From contig NC_020453.1 in assembly GCF_000344805.1 (NCBI RefSeq), positions 4,559,001 to 4,623,000 of the forward strand: a DNA stretch of 64,000 nt, read 5' to 3'. The DNA comes from Bradyrhizobium oligotrophicum S58 (lineage in GTDB: Bacteria > Pseudomonadota > Alphaproteobacteria > Rhizobiales > Xanthobacteraceae). The notes beneath the pieces were generated by a model. That model made no database searches, was not told where the DNA came from, and worked only from the letters and a program-made list of their open reading frames with translations. Position 1 is the first letter of the stretch; each line of letters starts with the position of its first letter. Positions 9,517-18,443 of the stretch are shown one piece after another. The translations under genes and the position numbers were made by a program.

Positions 9517-10091
9517 AGAGGTACGAGGGCAGCTATTCTGCACCCGACGACATGCGGAAGCGCCAGGGACCAGCATTCGCCTGCTCCCAGGCGCTTCCAA
9601 GAAACGGAAAGAAGAGAGGATCACCACGGAAGAGATCGGAGCTGAAGGCGAAGACGACAGCGTTCACGACCAGCCGAGATGCACGATCCATTCCTCGCCG
9701 AACGAGTCGGCTCTCCTTGGAACCATTCCAGCGAGAGCACAGGGAACGATCGCAAGATCAGGGCAACTTCTTGTCTGGACCGTGCGCATCGGCTTCCCCC
9801 ACAATGGATGTTGCATGGATGCCACGACTAAAATCAAAGAGTTAGAATGTTTCCATAAGCGGCCGTGGCCCGGGTGCGACACTGATCGCGTGCCCGCACA
9901 ACATCATATTTGAGGACTCCACGGCGCTTCTTTTGGCCCCATTAGAGCAAATAATTCCCAAGTGCTCTGAGGCTGCGACATTTCGCCCGCTCCGCGATGG
10001 GGTGAGCGAGGTGCTGTAGCCCGATCAACGCCCGCGTGCTGCCGATACGCCAAGCAGCAGACGCCGGGTTGAAACTTGGGGAGATGATCTA
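9517..10091 (+). other. Non-coding gap between the two paralogous large genes
   Basis: About 570 bp without a supported gene. Positions 9898-9939 hold the second copy of the shared upstream element and 10071-10091 the conserved ribosome-binding region (AAACTTGGGGAGATGATCTA). I see no clear terminator for the preceding gene, so some readthrough into the paralogue is possible. Confidence 0.55.
9898..9939 (+). promoter_or_regulatory. Duplicated upstream element, copy 2
   Basis: Partner of the element at 6013-6054 (35 of 42 identical; core CATATTTGAGGACTCC and TTTTGGCCC). Its retention in front of both paralogues, within otherwise diverged intergenic sequence, argues for a shared regulatory role rather than chance. 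Confidence 0.6.
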
Positions 10092-11933
10092 ATGGCAGCC
10101 AATACCTTCAACCCGACGGCGCTGGCGAATGGCACGTCCAACCTGCTCGTGCGCGCCTCGGCGCTCAACCTGTCGACCGACCTCGTGCAGGCCGGCGTCG
10201 TCTTCAACGACGCTACGCGTATCACGACCGGTCTGTTCTCGACGCCGCAGAACAGCGGCAACTCCAACCCGTTCCTCACCAGCTACACGACCGACCTGCA
10301 TGCGGTGCAGAACGACATCGCGGCGATGCTGGCCAATCCCGCGCAGGTGACGCTCGGAGGCAAAGCGTTCACGCTGAACGCGACCGACACGGCGGTGCTG
10401 ACGCAGGTCCAGGGCGAACTGACAACGCTCATCAACGCGGCGCCCAACACGGCCAATCCGGCGACGCTCGCCGAAGCCGACCAGACGATCCACAACGTGC
10501 AGGCGATGATCCTGCAGCAGATCCAGGGTGACGCGCATCTGTCGTCGGCGCTGACCAACTTCACCTTCCTCGCCAACACCGGCGCTCAAGACGTGGCCTT
10601 CCAGGCGCTTCCCGCCGGCAACGACAGCACCGCCAACCTCGCGACCGCGACCGGCGGCGACCTCATGGCGATCGGCCAGGTGTTCAACGCCGCAGCCGAC
10701 CTCGCGCTCGGCGGCATCAGTGCCAACAATCTCGGACAGATCACGGCCGACTTCACAGCCGTGCAGCAGGGCCTGCAGGCGCTGCTCGCCGATCCGGCCA
10801 AGCTCGCCGCGCTCGAAGCGGGTCAGACCGCGGTGGCCGCGCAGACGACGACCTTGCACTTGCAGACCATCCTCGGCCAGATCGGACTGCAGTTGAACAA
10901 GTACGACGCTGCAGAGGCCAATGCGAGCCCGACCGCCCTGCGCGGCACCGCCGACAACATCCTGGACATGATCGATGTGTTCCAGAATGACGAGGTGCTC
11001 AACAAGGCGGCCGGCGGCACCGGCATGCCGGGTCACGGCGGCGGCTTCTCGGAAATGCCGGGCGGCCTGACCGGCACCGTCACCAAGTTCCAGGACAACC
11101 AGGTGCAGACCAACTTCTGGGCCTCGTTCCTGGCCGAAGCGAATACGATGGGCGCCAAGCTCGTTGCGGTCGCGAACGGGACCGCGACGGCGACCCAGGA
11201 TCTCATCACCCAGATCGCCAACTATCAGAACTTCGGTGTGCAGTTCAACAACGCGCAAGGCGCGGTCTTCCAAGGCCGCTTCGACAACGAACTCGCCGCG
11301 GGCGCGCTGCAGTCCGACTCGGCCATGGCCACGAAGGCGTTGCAAGGCATCTTGAACGGCGACACCGGTGCCGCGCTTGCCACCGACAACGCCATGCTGC
11401 AGGCGGCCGCCGCCAACTTCATCGGCAACGCCGGTGACATCGGTGGCAACAACATGGCCATCGGCGGCGCGAGCTACGTAGGTTCGGCGACCTCCTTCGT
11501 GACCGCGACGTCCGTCAATGGCATCGCGATGGGCACGGGTGCACCGGCCGGCGCCAACCCGAACATCGCCAACGGCACCGGCGGCACGCCGGCGAGCACG
11601 ACCACGCCGGGCGGCGGCATGGCCGGCGGCGGTACGACAGGTGGAGGAACCACGGGCGGAGGCACGACCGGTGGAGGCACCACCGGAGGCGGCACGACGG
11701 GCGGCGGCACCACGGGTGGCGGTACGACCGGTGGTGGAACGGCGGGCGGTGGCACGACCGGCGGCAACAATACCGGCAACAACCACACCACCAACACCCA
11801 TCACTGCGGCGGCCACCACAGCCATCAGAGCAGCCACCACACCGCAGCTGCGGCTGCGGCCGCGACGGCGGCGGCAGCCACGAGTGGCCCGGACATGTCC
11901 CACCACCACGCGATGCATCACATGTGGGGCTGA
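10092..11933 (+). CDS. Single-repeat paralogue of the large candidate secreted protein, with GGGTT repeat tail
   Basis: Function unknown. Its 613 residues hold one copy of the ~490-residue unit found twice in the preceding protein (same FNPTALANGTSNLL start, RGTADNILDMIDVFQND and GTVTKFQDNQVQTNFWASF). A low-complexity tail of ten five-residue units (GGGMA, seven GGGTT, GGGTA, GGGTT) is followed by Asn/Thr/His-rich sequence with one Cys and a poly-Ala stretch, ending PDMSHHHAMHHMWG as in the paralogue. No N-terminal signal peptide is evident. The Thr-rich tail could be a flexible stalk or a glycan acceptor for the neighbouring heptosyltransferase; that is inference. The start is fixed by the conserved ribosome-binding region. 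Confidence 0.85.
   Translation: MAANTFNPTALANGTSNLLVRASALNLSTDLVQAGVVFNDATRITTGLFSTPQNSGNSNPFLTSYTTDLHAVQNDIAAMLANPAQVTLGGKAFTLNATDTAVLTQVQGELTTLINAAPNTANPATLAEADQTIHNVQAMILQQIQGDAHLSSALTNFTFLANTGAQDVAFQALPAGNDSTANLATATGGDLMAIGQVFNAAADLALGGISANNLGQITADFTAVQQGLQALLADPAKLAALEAGQTAVAAQTTTLHLQTILGQIGLQLNKYDAAEANASPTALRGTADNILDMIDVFQNDEVLNKAAGGTGMPGHGGGFSEMPGGLTGTVTKFQDNQVQTNFWASFLAEANTMGAKLVAVANGTATATQDLITQIANYQNFGVQFNNAQGAVFQGRFDNELAAGALQSDSAMATKALQGILNGDTGAALATDNAMLQAAAANFIGNAGDIGGNNMAIGGASYVGSATSFVTATSVNGIAMGTGAPAGANPNIANGTGGTPASTTTPGGGMAGGGTTGGGTTGGGTTGGGTTGGGTTGGGTTGGGTTGGGTAGGGTTGGNNTGNNHTTNTHHCGGHHSHQSSHHTAAAAAAATAAAATSGPDMSHHHAMHHMWG
11610..11765 (+). repeat. Coding 15-bp tandem repeat array (GGGTT units)
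   Basis: In-frame array of about ten 15-bp units (GGC GGC GGC ACG ACC-like) inside the secreted-protein gene. Unit sequences differ at third codon positions, so it is an old or selected array. Unit-number change would alter tail length without a frameshift. Confidence 0.85.
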
Positions 11934-11958
11934 CGCCTCCATCACGACGAGCAACACC

Positions 11959-11992
11959 GGCCGGTGCAGACCCACAAGGGTCTGCGCCGGCC
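11959..11992 (+). terminator. Strong hairpin after the second large gene
   Basis: Fifteen-bp stem (GGCCGGTGCAGACCC pairing with GGGTCTGCGCCGGCC, one G-T pair) with an ACAA loop, 25 bp after the stop codon. No T run follows, so it may stabilise the mRNA or act as a weak terminator. Confidence 0.5.
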
Positions 11993-12201
11993 TCATCGCG
12001 TTCTGGTCGGACGGGACAACCAAGCTCGCTATCCCCTGAGCCTGCTCCTGACGTGACGGACGCACGCGTCGCGCGACGAGCCGCATGCGCTGACACTCGA
12101 ACGTTTCTAGACGACCGATTGCGATCGGCCTCGCACAAGCCTCCGTTTCGCTTCAATCCGCCCGGACAACGGCTTCGGTCGAACATCAGCAAGTTGTCAT
12201 C

Positions 12202-15200
12202 ATGAACGAGCCTGCCTTCGCCTTCCGTCCCCGACTCGTCTCCGCGTCGACCGCTCCCGGCGGGCCGCTTCCGGCCGCGCTCGACGAGCGCGCGCTGCGG
12301 ATTGCTGAACAGGCCTATCGGAAGGTGCTGGCGCTTCAGCCGGGACATTTCCGCACCCTCTGCAGCCTGGCGATGGTCCGCCTGCAGCTTGGCGACGCGC
12401 ACGAAGCCCGCACGCTGCTGGACCAGGCCGCAGAACAAGCTGGCGAGGCCGCAGACCTGCATTTGTCGCTCGGCAAGACCTTCGCAGGCCTGGGCGATCT
12501 CACCAAGGCAAGCACGCATCTGCAGCGCGCCGTCGCGCTCGACGAGTCCTCGACCGAAGCCCGTCTTCTGCTCGGCAGCGCGCTCACCAGCCTCGGAGAT
12601 CCGGCCAGCGCGGTGCGGCACTTGGAGCTGGTGCTCGCCGCCCGTCCGGATGATGCCGATGCCCATCAGGCGCTCGGCTTTGCCTTGCAGCGTCTCGCGC
12701 AGCATGAGCGCGCGCTCGCGCATCATGAAGCCGCGCTTGCCGCGCGTCCGGAGTTCGCCGCAGCCGCGGCAAGCCTGGGCGACGCCTGCCGTATGCTCGG
12801 GCGGCACTCCGAGGCCATCGCCCATTATTATCGCGCGCTCCAGATCCAGCCCAACGCGCCGGTCGTGCTGCTCAACATCGGCGGCTGCCAGCAAGCCAGT
12901 GGCCAACTCGACGCCGCCATCCGCACCTATCAGCAGGCCCTTGCCCTGAGCCCTCATCTGGCCGAGGCGCACTACAATCTCGGCAATCTGCATCTGGAGA
13001 TGAAGAGCTGGCCGGCCGCGATCTTCCACTATGAGCGTGCCATCGCCGAGCGGCCGGATTTCCCGGAGGCCCACAACAATCTCGCCAATGCGCTGCACTC
13101 CCGCGGCAGGCACGACGAGGCGCTCGCGCATTACGACGAAGCGGTACGCCGACGCTCCGACTATGCCGCCGCCCACCGCAACCGCGGCGATGCATTGCGC
13201 GACATCAAGCGGTTCGAGCAGGCGATCGCGAGCTATCGCGCGGCCCTCGTCCATGATCCGCGCGACTTGACGACGATGAACCATCTCGCCGGCGTGCTGA
13301 TGATCCTGGGCCGGCTCGACGAGGCCGCGCGCGCCTATGAATCCGCGCTGGCGGTCAATCCGCGTAATGTCGGCGTTCATCTCAACTACGGTGTGGTCAA
13401 GCCGTTCTCGGCCGACGATGCGCGCTGGGCGCCGCTTCAGGAGCTTGCCACGAGCTCGGAGACGCTCAGCGAGGATGCGCGCATCGCGCTGCACTTCACC
13501 CTCGGTCGCGCCTATGCCGACATCAAGGACGGCGAACGATCCCTGGTGCACCTGAATGCCGGCAATGGGCTCGAACGCCGCCGCATCAATTACGACGAGA
13601 ACCAGACGTTGCGCCAGATCGAGCGCATTCGCACCGTTTTCTCCAAGGACACGCTGCAGGCGCGCGCCGGTTACGGCGATCCGTCGCAAGCCCCGGTCTT
13701 CGTGATCGGAATGCCGCGGTCCGGGACCAGCCTGGTCGAGCAGATCCTGGCCAGTCATCCCGCCATGCATGGTGCCGGCGAGGTCAACTACTTTGCCGCG
13801 GCCGCCGCGCTCTTCACCGATCGCGCCCGCGGCGATTTTCCGGAGATGCTCGCCAAGCTCTCCGATGCCGACTTCGCCGTTCTCGCGCGCGCCTACCTCG
13901 AACGGTTCACGGACCTTCCGGCGGACGCGAAGCGCATCGTCGACAAGATGCCGTCGAACTTCCTGTTCGCGGGGCTGATCCATCTCGCGCTGCCGAATGC
14001 GCGGATCATTCACGTCCGGCGCAATCCGGTCGACACCTGCCTGTCCTGCTACACCCAGCTGTTCGCCGAGCCGCAGCCCTTTGCCTACGACCTCGCCGAG
14101 CTCGGCCGCTACTACCGGGCCTATGAGCGGCTGATGAGCCATTGGCGCGCGGTGCTGCCGGACGGCGTCATGCTGGAAGTGGCGTATGAGGACGTGGTGC
14201 GCCATTTCGAGCCGAACGCGCGCAAGATCGTCGCGCATTGCGGGCTCGATTGGGACAACGCCTGCCTGGCGTTTCACGAAAACGAGCGCCCGGTGAACAC
14301 CGCAAGCCTGGTGCAGGTCCGAAAGCCGCTCTTCGCCGGATCGGTCGGCCGCTGGCGCATGTATGGCGACCGGCTGAAGCCGCTGCTCGATGCGCTCGGC
14401 ACCGAGGCGCTGCGGCCGATGATTGCCGAAGCGGTGGCGGGAGTGACGCAACCCCAGTCCACGAACGTCGCCCCGCCGGTGGTCACGCCCACGACGGACT
14501 CGCGCCCGTTCGAGGCCACGCGGCTTGCGTCACTTCAAACGCTGGCGGACGGCGTGGTCGCCGTCGCCAAGAAGCTGCAGAGCCGCGGCGAAATCAGCGA
14601 TGCCGAGCAGATCTTCCAGCTGATCCTTGCCGGACAGCCGGCCAATTTCGACGCCCTCGTCGGCCTCGGCGTGATCTGTACCACCGCCAACCGGCTCGAC
14701 GAGGCCAAGGACTATTTCCAGCGCGCGGTGGCGGTGAACGACACATCCGCCGAGGCGCATGGCAGCATTGGCGCGGTCGAGGCCTCCGCCGGGCGCTACG
14801 AGGCGGCCGAGCAGCACTACGAGACGGCGCTCTCGCTGGCGCCGAGCCATCCCGGCATCCTCTATGCTTTCGCCATGGTCCGGCAGAACCAGGGGCGGAT
14901 CGAGGAGTCGATGGCCCTGCTCAGGCGCGCGATCGACAACAGGCCGCAGCACCTCGACGCGCATTTCGCCCTCGGCAACCTGCTCTATGCGGCCGGCAAG
15001 GACATCGAGGCGGCGAGGTGCTACCTCAAGGTCCTCGACTTCAGCCCGGAGCATGCCGAGACCCACAACAACATCGCCAACGTTCTGTTGCGCCAGGGCC
15101 ATCGCGAGCGCGCGATCGAGCACTACAAGCGGGCGATCGCGAGCCGGCCCGACTACGCCGACGCCTATGGCAATCTCGGCAACGCGTTTCTCGAGCTCAA

Positions 15201-16434
15201 CCGCCTGGAAGAATCCATCGAGCAGAACCTGCTCGCCATCAAGATCAAGCCGCATCGCTTCGGCTCGTACAACAATCTCGGCGTTGCCTACCAGGCGCTC
15301 GGGCGCTTCGAGGAGGCGACGGCCGCGTTCCAGAAGGCGCTCGAACTGGCTCCCGACGATGCGCCGATTCATCTCAATCTCGCGAACATGTCGAAGTTCA
15401 AGCCGGACGACAGCCGGCTGCCGAGCCTGGAGCAGTTGCTCGAACGTGTCGATCAGCTCGATCAGGAGAAGCAGATCGCCGCTCATTTCGCGATGGGCAA
15501 GGCGCGGTCCGACCTGAAGGACTACGACGCCGCCTTTTCGCATCTGCAAAAGGCCAACGCGCTCAAGCGCAAGACCTTCGACTACGATTCCGAGCAGCGG
15601 CTCGGCATGATGCGGAACGTCGCCGACCGCTTCACGCCCGAATTCTTCCGCAAGGTCGTGGGGCACGGTGACGACTCCTGGGCGCCCATCTTCATCGTCG
15701 GAATGCCGCGTTCCGGAACCACGCTGATGGAGCAGGTGCTGGCGAGCCACTCGAAGGTCTTCGGCGCCGGCGAACTGGAGACCTTCAAGGAGCTGGTCGG
15801 CGAATGCGCCAACCGGCAGAAGGTGGTTCCGGCCTACCCGGATCTCATCATGATGCTGCCGCCCGAGGAGATGACGAAGCTCGGGCAGGAGTACACCGCC
15901 CGCGTCCGGGTGCTGGCGCCGGAAGCCGAGCACATCGTCGACAAGATGCCGCTGAACTTCCTGTTCGTCGGATTGATCCATGCGGCGTTCCCGCGCGCCC
16001 GGATCATCAACACGCGCCGCGACCCGCTCGACAATTGCATCTCATGCTATCAGCTGCTGTTCACCGGGTCCCAGCCATTCGCCTACGACCTCACCGAGCT
16101 CGGCCACTACTACAGGGGCTATGAGAGCGTGATGGAGCACTGGCACCAGGTGCTGCCGCCCGGCATCCTCATGGACGTTCAGTACGAGGATCTGGTCGAT
16201 GATCTCGAGGGCGTCTCGCGCCGAGTCCTCGCGCATTGTGGCCTCGACTGGGAGGACGCCTGCCTCGACTTCCATCGCACCGAGCGCATGGTGCGCACCG
16301 CGAGCCTGATGCAGGTGCGCGAGCCCATCTATCGCCGTTCGATCGGAAGCTGGCGCCGCTACGAGAAGCATCTCGGTCCGCTCTGCGCGGCGCTCGGCAT
16401 CGACGACCCGCCGCCGCCGGCCGAAACGAAATGA
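12202..16434 (+). CDS. Duplicated TPR-sulfotransferase protein (two tandem modules)
   Basis: Predicted PAPS-dependent sulfotransferase of the TPR/Sulfotransfer_3 type, distantly like tyrosylprotein sulfotransferase. The 1410 residues form two complete modules. Module 1 (~1-745) has about twelve TPRs then a sulfotransferase domain with PAPS loop FVIGMPRSGTSLVEQ (from residue 500) and 3'-phosphate motif RIIHVRRNPVDTCLSCY. Module 2 (~775-1410) has TPRs, then FIVGMPRSGTTLMEQ (from 1164) and RIINTRRDPLDNCISCY. Both PAPS motifs look intact. A Pro/Thr linker (~750-775) joins them. It lies 268 bp downstream of the second large gene on the same strand, after a strong hairpin, so it may have its own promoter. 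Substrate unknown; modification of the neighbouring secreted proteins is inferred from position. Confidence 0.88.
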   Translation: MNEPAFAFRPRLVSASTAPGGPLPAALDERALRIAEQAYRKVLALQPGHFRTLCSLAMVRLQLGDAHEARTLLDQAAEQAGEAADLHLSLGKTFAGLGDLTKASTHLQRAVALDESSTEARLLLGSALTSLGDPASAVRHLELVLAARPDDADAHQALGFALQRLAQHERALAHHEAALAARPEFAAAAASLGDACRMLGRHSEAIAHYYRALQIQPNAPVVLLNIGGCQQASGQLDAAIRTYQQALALSPHLAEAHYNLGNLHLEMKSWPAAIFHYERAIAERPDFPEAHNNLANALHSRGRHDEALAHYDEAVRRRSDYAAAHRNRGDALRDIKRFEQAIASYRAALVHDPRDLTTMNHLAGVLMILGRLDEAARAYESALAVNPRNVGVHLNYGVVKPFSADDARWAPLQELATSSETLSEDARIALHFTLGRAYADIKDGERSLVHLNAGNGLERRRINYDENQTLRQIERIRTVFSKDTLQARAGYGDPSQAPVFVIGMPRSGTSLVEQILASHPAMHGAGEVNYFAAAAALFTDRARGDFPEMLAKLSDADFAVLARAYLERFTDLPADAKRIVDKMPSNFLFAGLIHLALPNARIIHVRRNPVDTCLSCYTQLFAEPQPFAYDLAELGRYYRAYERLMSHWRAVLPDGVMLEVAYEDVVRHFEPNARKIVAHCGLDWDNACLAFHENERPVNTASLVQVRKPLFAGSVGRWRMYGDRLKPLLDALGTEALRPMIAEAVAGVTQPQSTNVAPPVVTPTTDSRPFEATRLASLQTLADGVVAVAKKLQSRGEISDAEQIFQLILAGQPANFDALVGLGVICTTANRLDEAKDYFQRAVAVNDTSAEAHGSIGAVEASAGRYEAAEQHYETALSLAPSHPGILYAFAMVRQNQGRIEESMALLRRAIDNRPQHLDAHFALGNLLYAAGKDIEAARCYLKVLDFSPEHAETHNNIANVLLRQGHRERAIEHYKRAIASRPDYADAYGNLGNAFLELNRLEESIEQNLLAIKIKPHRFGSYNNLGVAYQALGRFEEATAAFQKALELAPDDAPIHLNLANMSKFKPDDSRLPSLEQLLERVDQLDQEKQIAAHFAMGKARSDLKDYDAAFSHLQKANALKRKTFDYDSEQRLGMMRNVADRFTPEFFRKVVGHGDDSWAPIFIVGMPRSGTTLMEQVLASHSKVFGAGELETFKELVGECANRQKVVPAYPDLIMMLPPEEMTKLGQEYTARVRVLAPEAEHIVDKMPLNFLFVGLIHAAFPRARIINTRRDPLDNCISCYQLLFTGSQPFAYDLTELGHYYRGYESVMEHWHQVLPPGILMDVQYEDLVDDLEGVSRRVLAHCGLDWEDACLDFHRTERMVRTASLMQVREPIYRRSIGSWRRYEKHLGPLCAALGIDDPPPPAETK

Positions 16435-17198
16435 CCGGCCGCAAATAACCGGGTGCTGTTGCCCAGGGATCGGTGACAGGCGCGGCACCCGGCTATCCGG
16501 CCGCGCGGCGGTGCGGCTTACATATTGTGCTCTACGGCCTTTAAGAAATTATCTTCATCATATGCAGACCCGTCAGTTTTAGTACGCAGACGACAGCTGA
16601 TTACACAATCAAAAGTTGCATTGATGAAATGTGAGTTGAACCCGGCCTCGCCTTGTTCGTAGATCGGTCAAATCACTTCGCCGGGGGCCAATGACAACGC
16701 TCGCGATCGGACGGCCCGGTCGGGACGACTGATAGTTCGGTCCATTAGTTCGATCGGTATCAGCCAGCCGTCTTGGCCGTCGTGTGCGAGTGCTGCTGCC
16801 GGCTGGGCCAGCAGCGGGACGACGAACGCACGACCGCCTCGAGCCGTGCTGCATGAACCGTTTCATGTTGTTGCTGACCGGGAACAAGGCGATGGCGTTG
16901 CCGTGGCGTCACGGGCATTCGGGCGCCGAGCCGTGAGGCGTCCTCATCCGGCCGAACGGAGGTCCGAGGCGACATCTGTTCTCTCGGGACCGGAGGATTT
17001 GGCAGACGACTTGGCAGGCGACTTGGCCAGCTTCCAAACGGCCGCGCCGGCCCGGGCTTGTGATGAAACCGTAGTGGGCGCTTGACCTGGACGCCAAGGC
17101 TTGGTTTGACCCGAAGGCTTGGTTTGACCCGATTTCGTCCGCTGCGGAGCCTGCCTGACCGGCTCCCGGCCCCGCCCCAACCGTGGAAGATCCCTGAC
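16435..17198. other. Gap with AT-rich segment; no supported gene
   Basis: About 760 bp. Positions ~16515-16630 are clearly more AT-rich than the flanks, typical of promoter DNA or a transfer boundary. Positions 17096-17131 hold two adjacent copies of AAGGCTTGGTTTGACCCG. Reading frames here have no recognisable product. Confidence 0.5.
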
Positions 17199-17792
17199 AT
17201 GCGTATCACCCTCGTCGGCTCCCGCCATTTCGGTGTGGCCACACTGAACATGCTGCGCGAGAGAGGCATCGAGATCGCGCGCGTGGTCGTGCATGACGGC
17301 GAGGACCGGCTTGCCGCTGCGGCGCGGGCGGCCGGGATCGATGTCGTGGTCCAGGCCGATCCGAAAGTGGTGCCCGCCAGCGATATCGCTCCCGGGACGG
17401 ACCTGATCGTCACGGCCCATAGCCATGCCCGCGTCACCCAGGAGGCGGTCGCCACCGCTCGGCTGGGCGGCATCGGCTACCATCCGTCGCTGCTGCCGCG
17501 GCATCGCGGCCTGGCGGCCGTGGAATGGACCATCAAAGAGGGCGATCCGGTCGCCGGCGGCACCGTCTATCATCTGGCCGAGCGGATGGACGCAGGCGCG
17601 ATCGCCGCCCAGGATTGGTGCTTCGTCAAGAAGGGCGAGACGGCGCGCGAATTGTGGGAGCGTGCACTGGCGCCGCTCGGCCTCAAGCTGCTTGGCGACG
17701 TCGTCGAATCAGCCAAGGCGAACGGTGCGATTCCAGCCAAGCCGCAGGACGAGCAGTTCGCGACCAAGGCCCCCAGCCTCGGGCCGCACTGA
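17199..17792 (+). CDS. Formyltransferase-family protein (Fmt/PurN-like)
   Basis: A 197-residue one-domain protein of the folate-dependent formyltransferase fold. MRITLVGSRHFG opens a Rossmann-like strand. The active-site stretch is IGYHPSLLPRHRG, carrying the family's conserved His, followed by WTIKEGD and GGTVYHLAERMDAGAI. It is far shorter than Met-tRNA formyltransferase (about 310 residues) and lacks its C-terminal tRNA-binding domain, so the substrate is unknown. The ATG at 17199 was chosen because the family fold begins there; an upstream in-frame start at 17082 would add an unlikely Arg/Pro-rich leader. Confidence 0.82.
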   Translation: MRITLVGSRHFGVATLNMLRERGIEIARVVVHDGEDRLAAAARAAGIDVVVQADPKVVPASDIAPGTDLIVTAHSHARVTQEAVATARLGGIGYHPSLLPRHRGLAAVEWTIKEGDPVAGGTVYHLAERMDAGAIAAQDWCFVKKGETARELWERALAPLGLKLLGDVVESAKANGAIPAKPQDEQFATKAPSLGPH

Positions 17793-18092
17793 ACCGAGAT
17801 CACGAAACGGTCGGACCGCTGCAGACACATCCATGCCGCCGCAATCGGCGTCGGCGGCCTGCTCGGCCGACGGTTTCGCCTGCCAAAGCAAGATATGGCG
17901 ACGGGGGCCTCACCTGCTGGGCGAAGGCGCAATTTGCTCACAATGCCGCCGGAATGGCTCAGGGCCGGGTTTTGCATTAATCCTTAATATGCTGAATTCG
18001 CTCGGTTAATTTCCGTTTCGGCAGTGCGGCAAACTTTCGTCACATTTCTTCCAAATAAGCTTCTCATCACAGACATTGAGGGACATCGATTC
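17793..18092. other. Gap with probable promoter, no gene
   Basis: Three hundred bp without a supported gene. The stretch 17970-18060 is AT-rich (GCATTAATCCTTAATATGC) and likely holds the promoter for the exported protein at 18093. Confidence 0.4.
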
Positions 18093-18443
18093 ATGCGTCT
18101 CGACCGCATTGGAATGGCTTTCGTCGCGTCGATCCTGGCAGGCAGTGCAGCCGCCCCCGCTTTCGCCCAGTCGCCCTATGATGGCCAGTGGCAGGTCACG
18201 ATCGTCACCAGCAGCGGCAGCTGCGAGCCCACCGCAAGCTCGACCCTGATCGTCGCGGACGGTAAGATTTCTGCGGCCGGCGCCAACGTATCGGGTTCGA
18301 TCGGGCGCGAAGGCCTCGTGAAGGTCTCGATCAACGGCGCATACGCGAATGGACAGCTCAGCGGCAATTCGGGGTCGGGCAAGTGGAACGGAGCGTCGGC
18401 AGGGATCCCCTGCAGCGGACGCTGGCAGGCGTCCCGCATGTAA
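18093..18443 (+). CDS. Small exported protein, function unknown
   Basis: 116 residues with a clear Sec signal peptide (MRLDRIGMAFVASIL..., cleavage after AFA in APAFAQ). The mature part is about 90 residues with two Cys that may form a disulfide, and Gly/Ser-rich beta-type sequence (YDGQWQVTIVTSSGSC ... SGKWNGASAGIPCSGRW). It resembles small periplasmic beta proteins common in Bradyrhizobium. The start at 18093 is the one that gives the signal peptide; an upstream in-frame ATG at 18024 does not. Confidence 0.75.
   Translation: MRLDRIGMAFVASILAGSAAAPAFAQSPYDGQWQVTIVTSSGSCEPTASSTLIVADGKISAAGANVSGSIGREGLVKVSINGAYANGQLSGNSGSGKWNGASAGIPCSGRWQASRM

Noticed and set aside
11610..11765. Direct repeats as a CRISPR array
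   Set aside because: Units are contiguous 15-bp coding repeats without spacers and encode GGGTT in frame.
6253..11933. RTX-toxin or calcium-binding repeats in the large proteins
   Set aside because: No GGxGxDxUx nonapeptides are present; the Gly-rich tails are Gly/Thr/Ala only.
11515..14451. Minus-strand open frame (978 codons) opposite the sulfotransferase gene
   Set aside because: Shadow of the TPR-sulfotransferase; the + strand frame has coherent TPR and PAPS motifs.
16609..17085. Short frames on both strands in the gap after the sulfotransferase gene
   Set aside because: Arg/Pro/Ser-rich shadows without start signals or motifs. The KLAKSPAKSSAKSSG stretch on the minus strand resembles a histone H1-like tail but has no domain in front of it.
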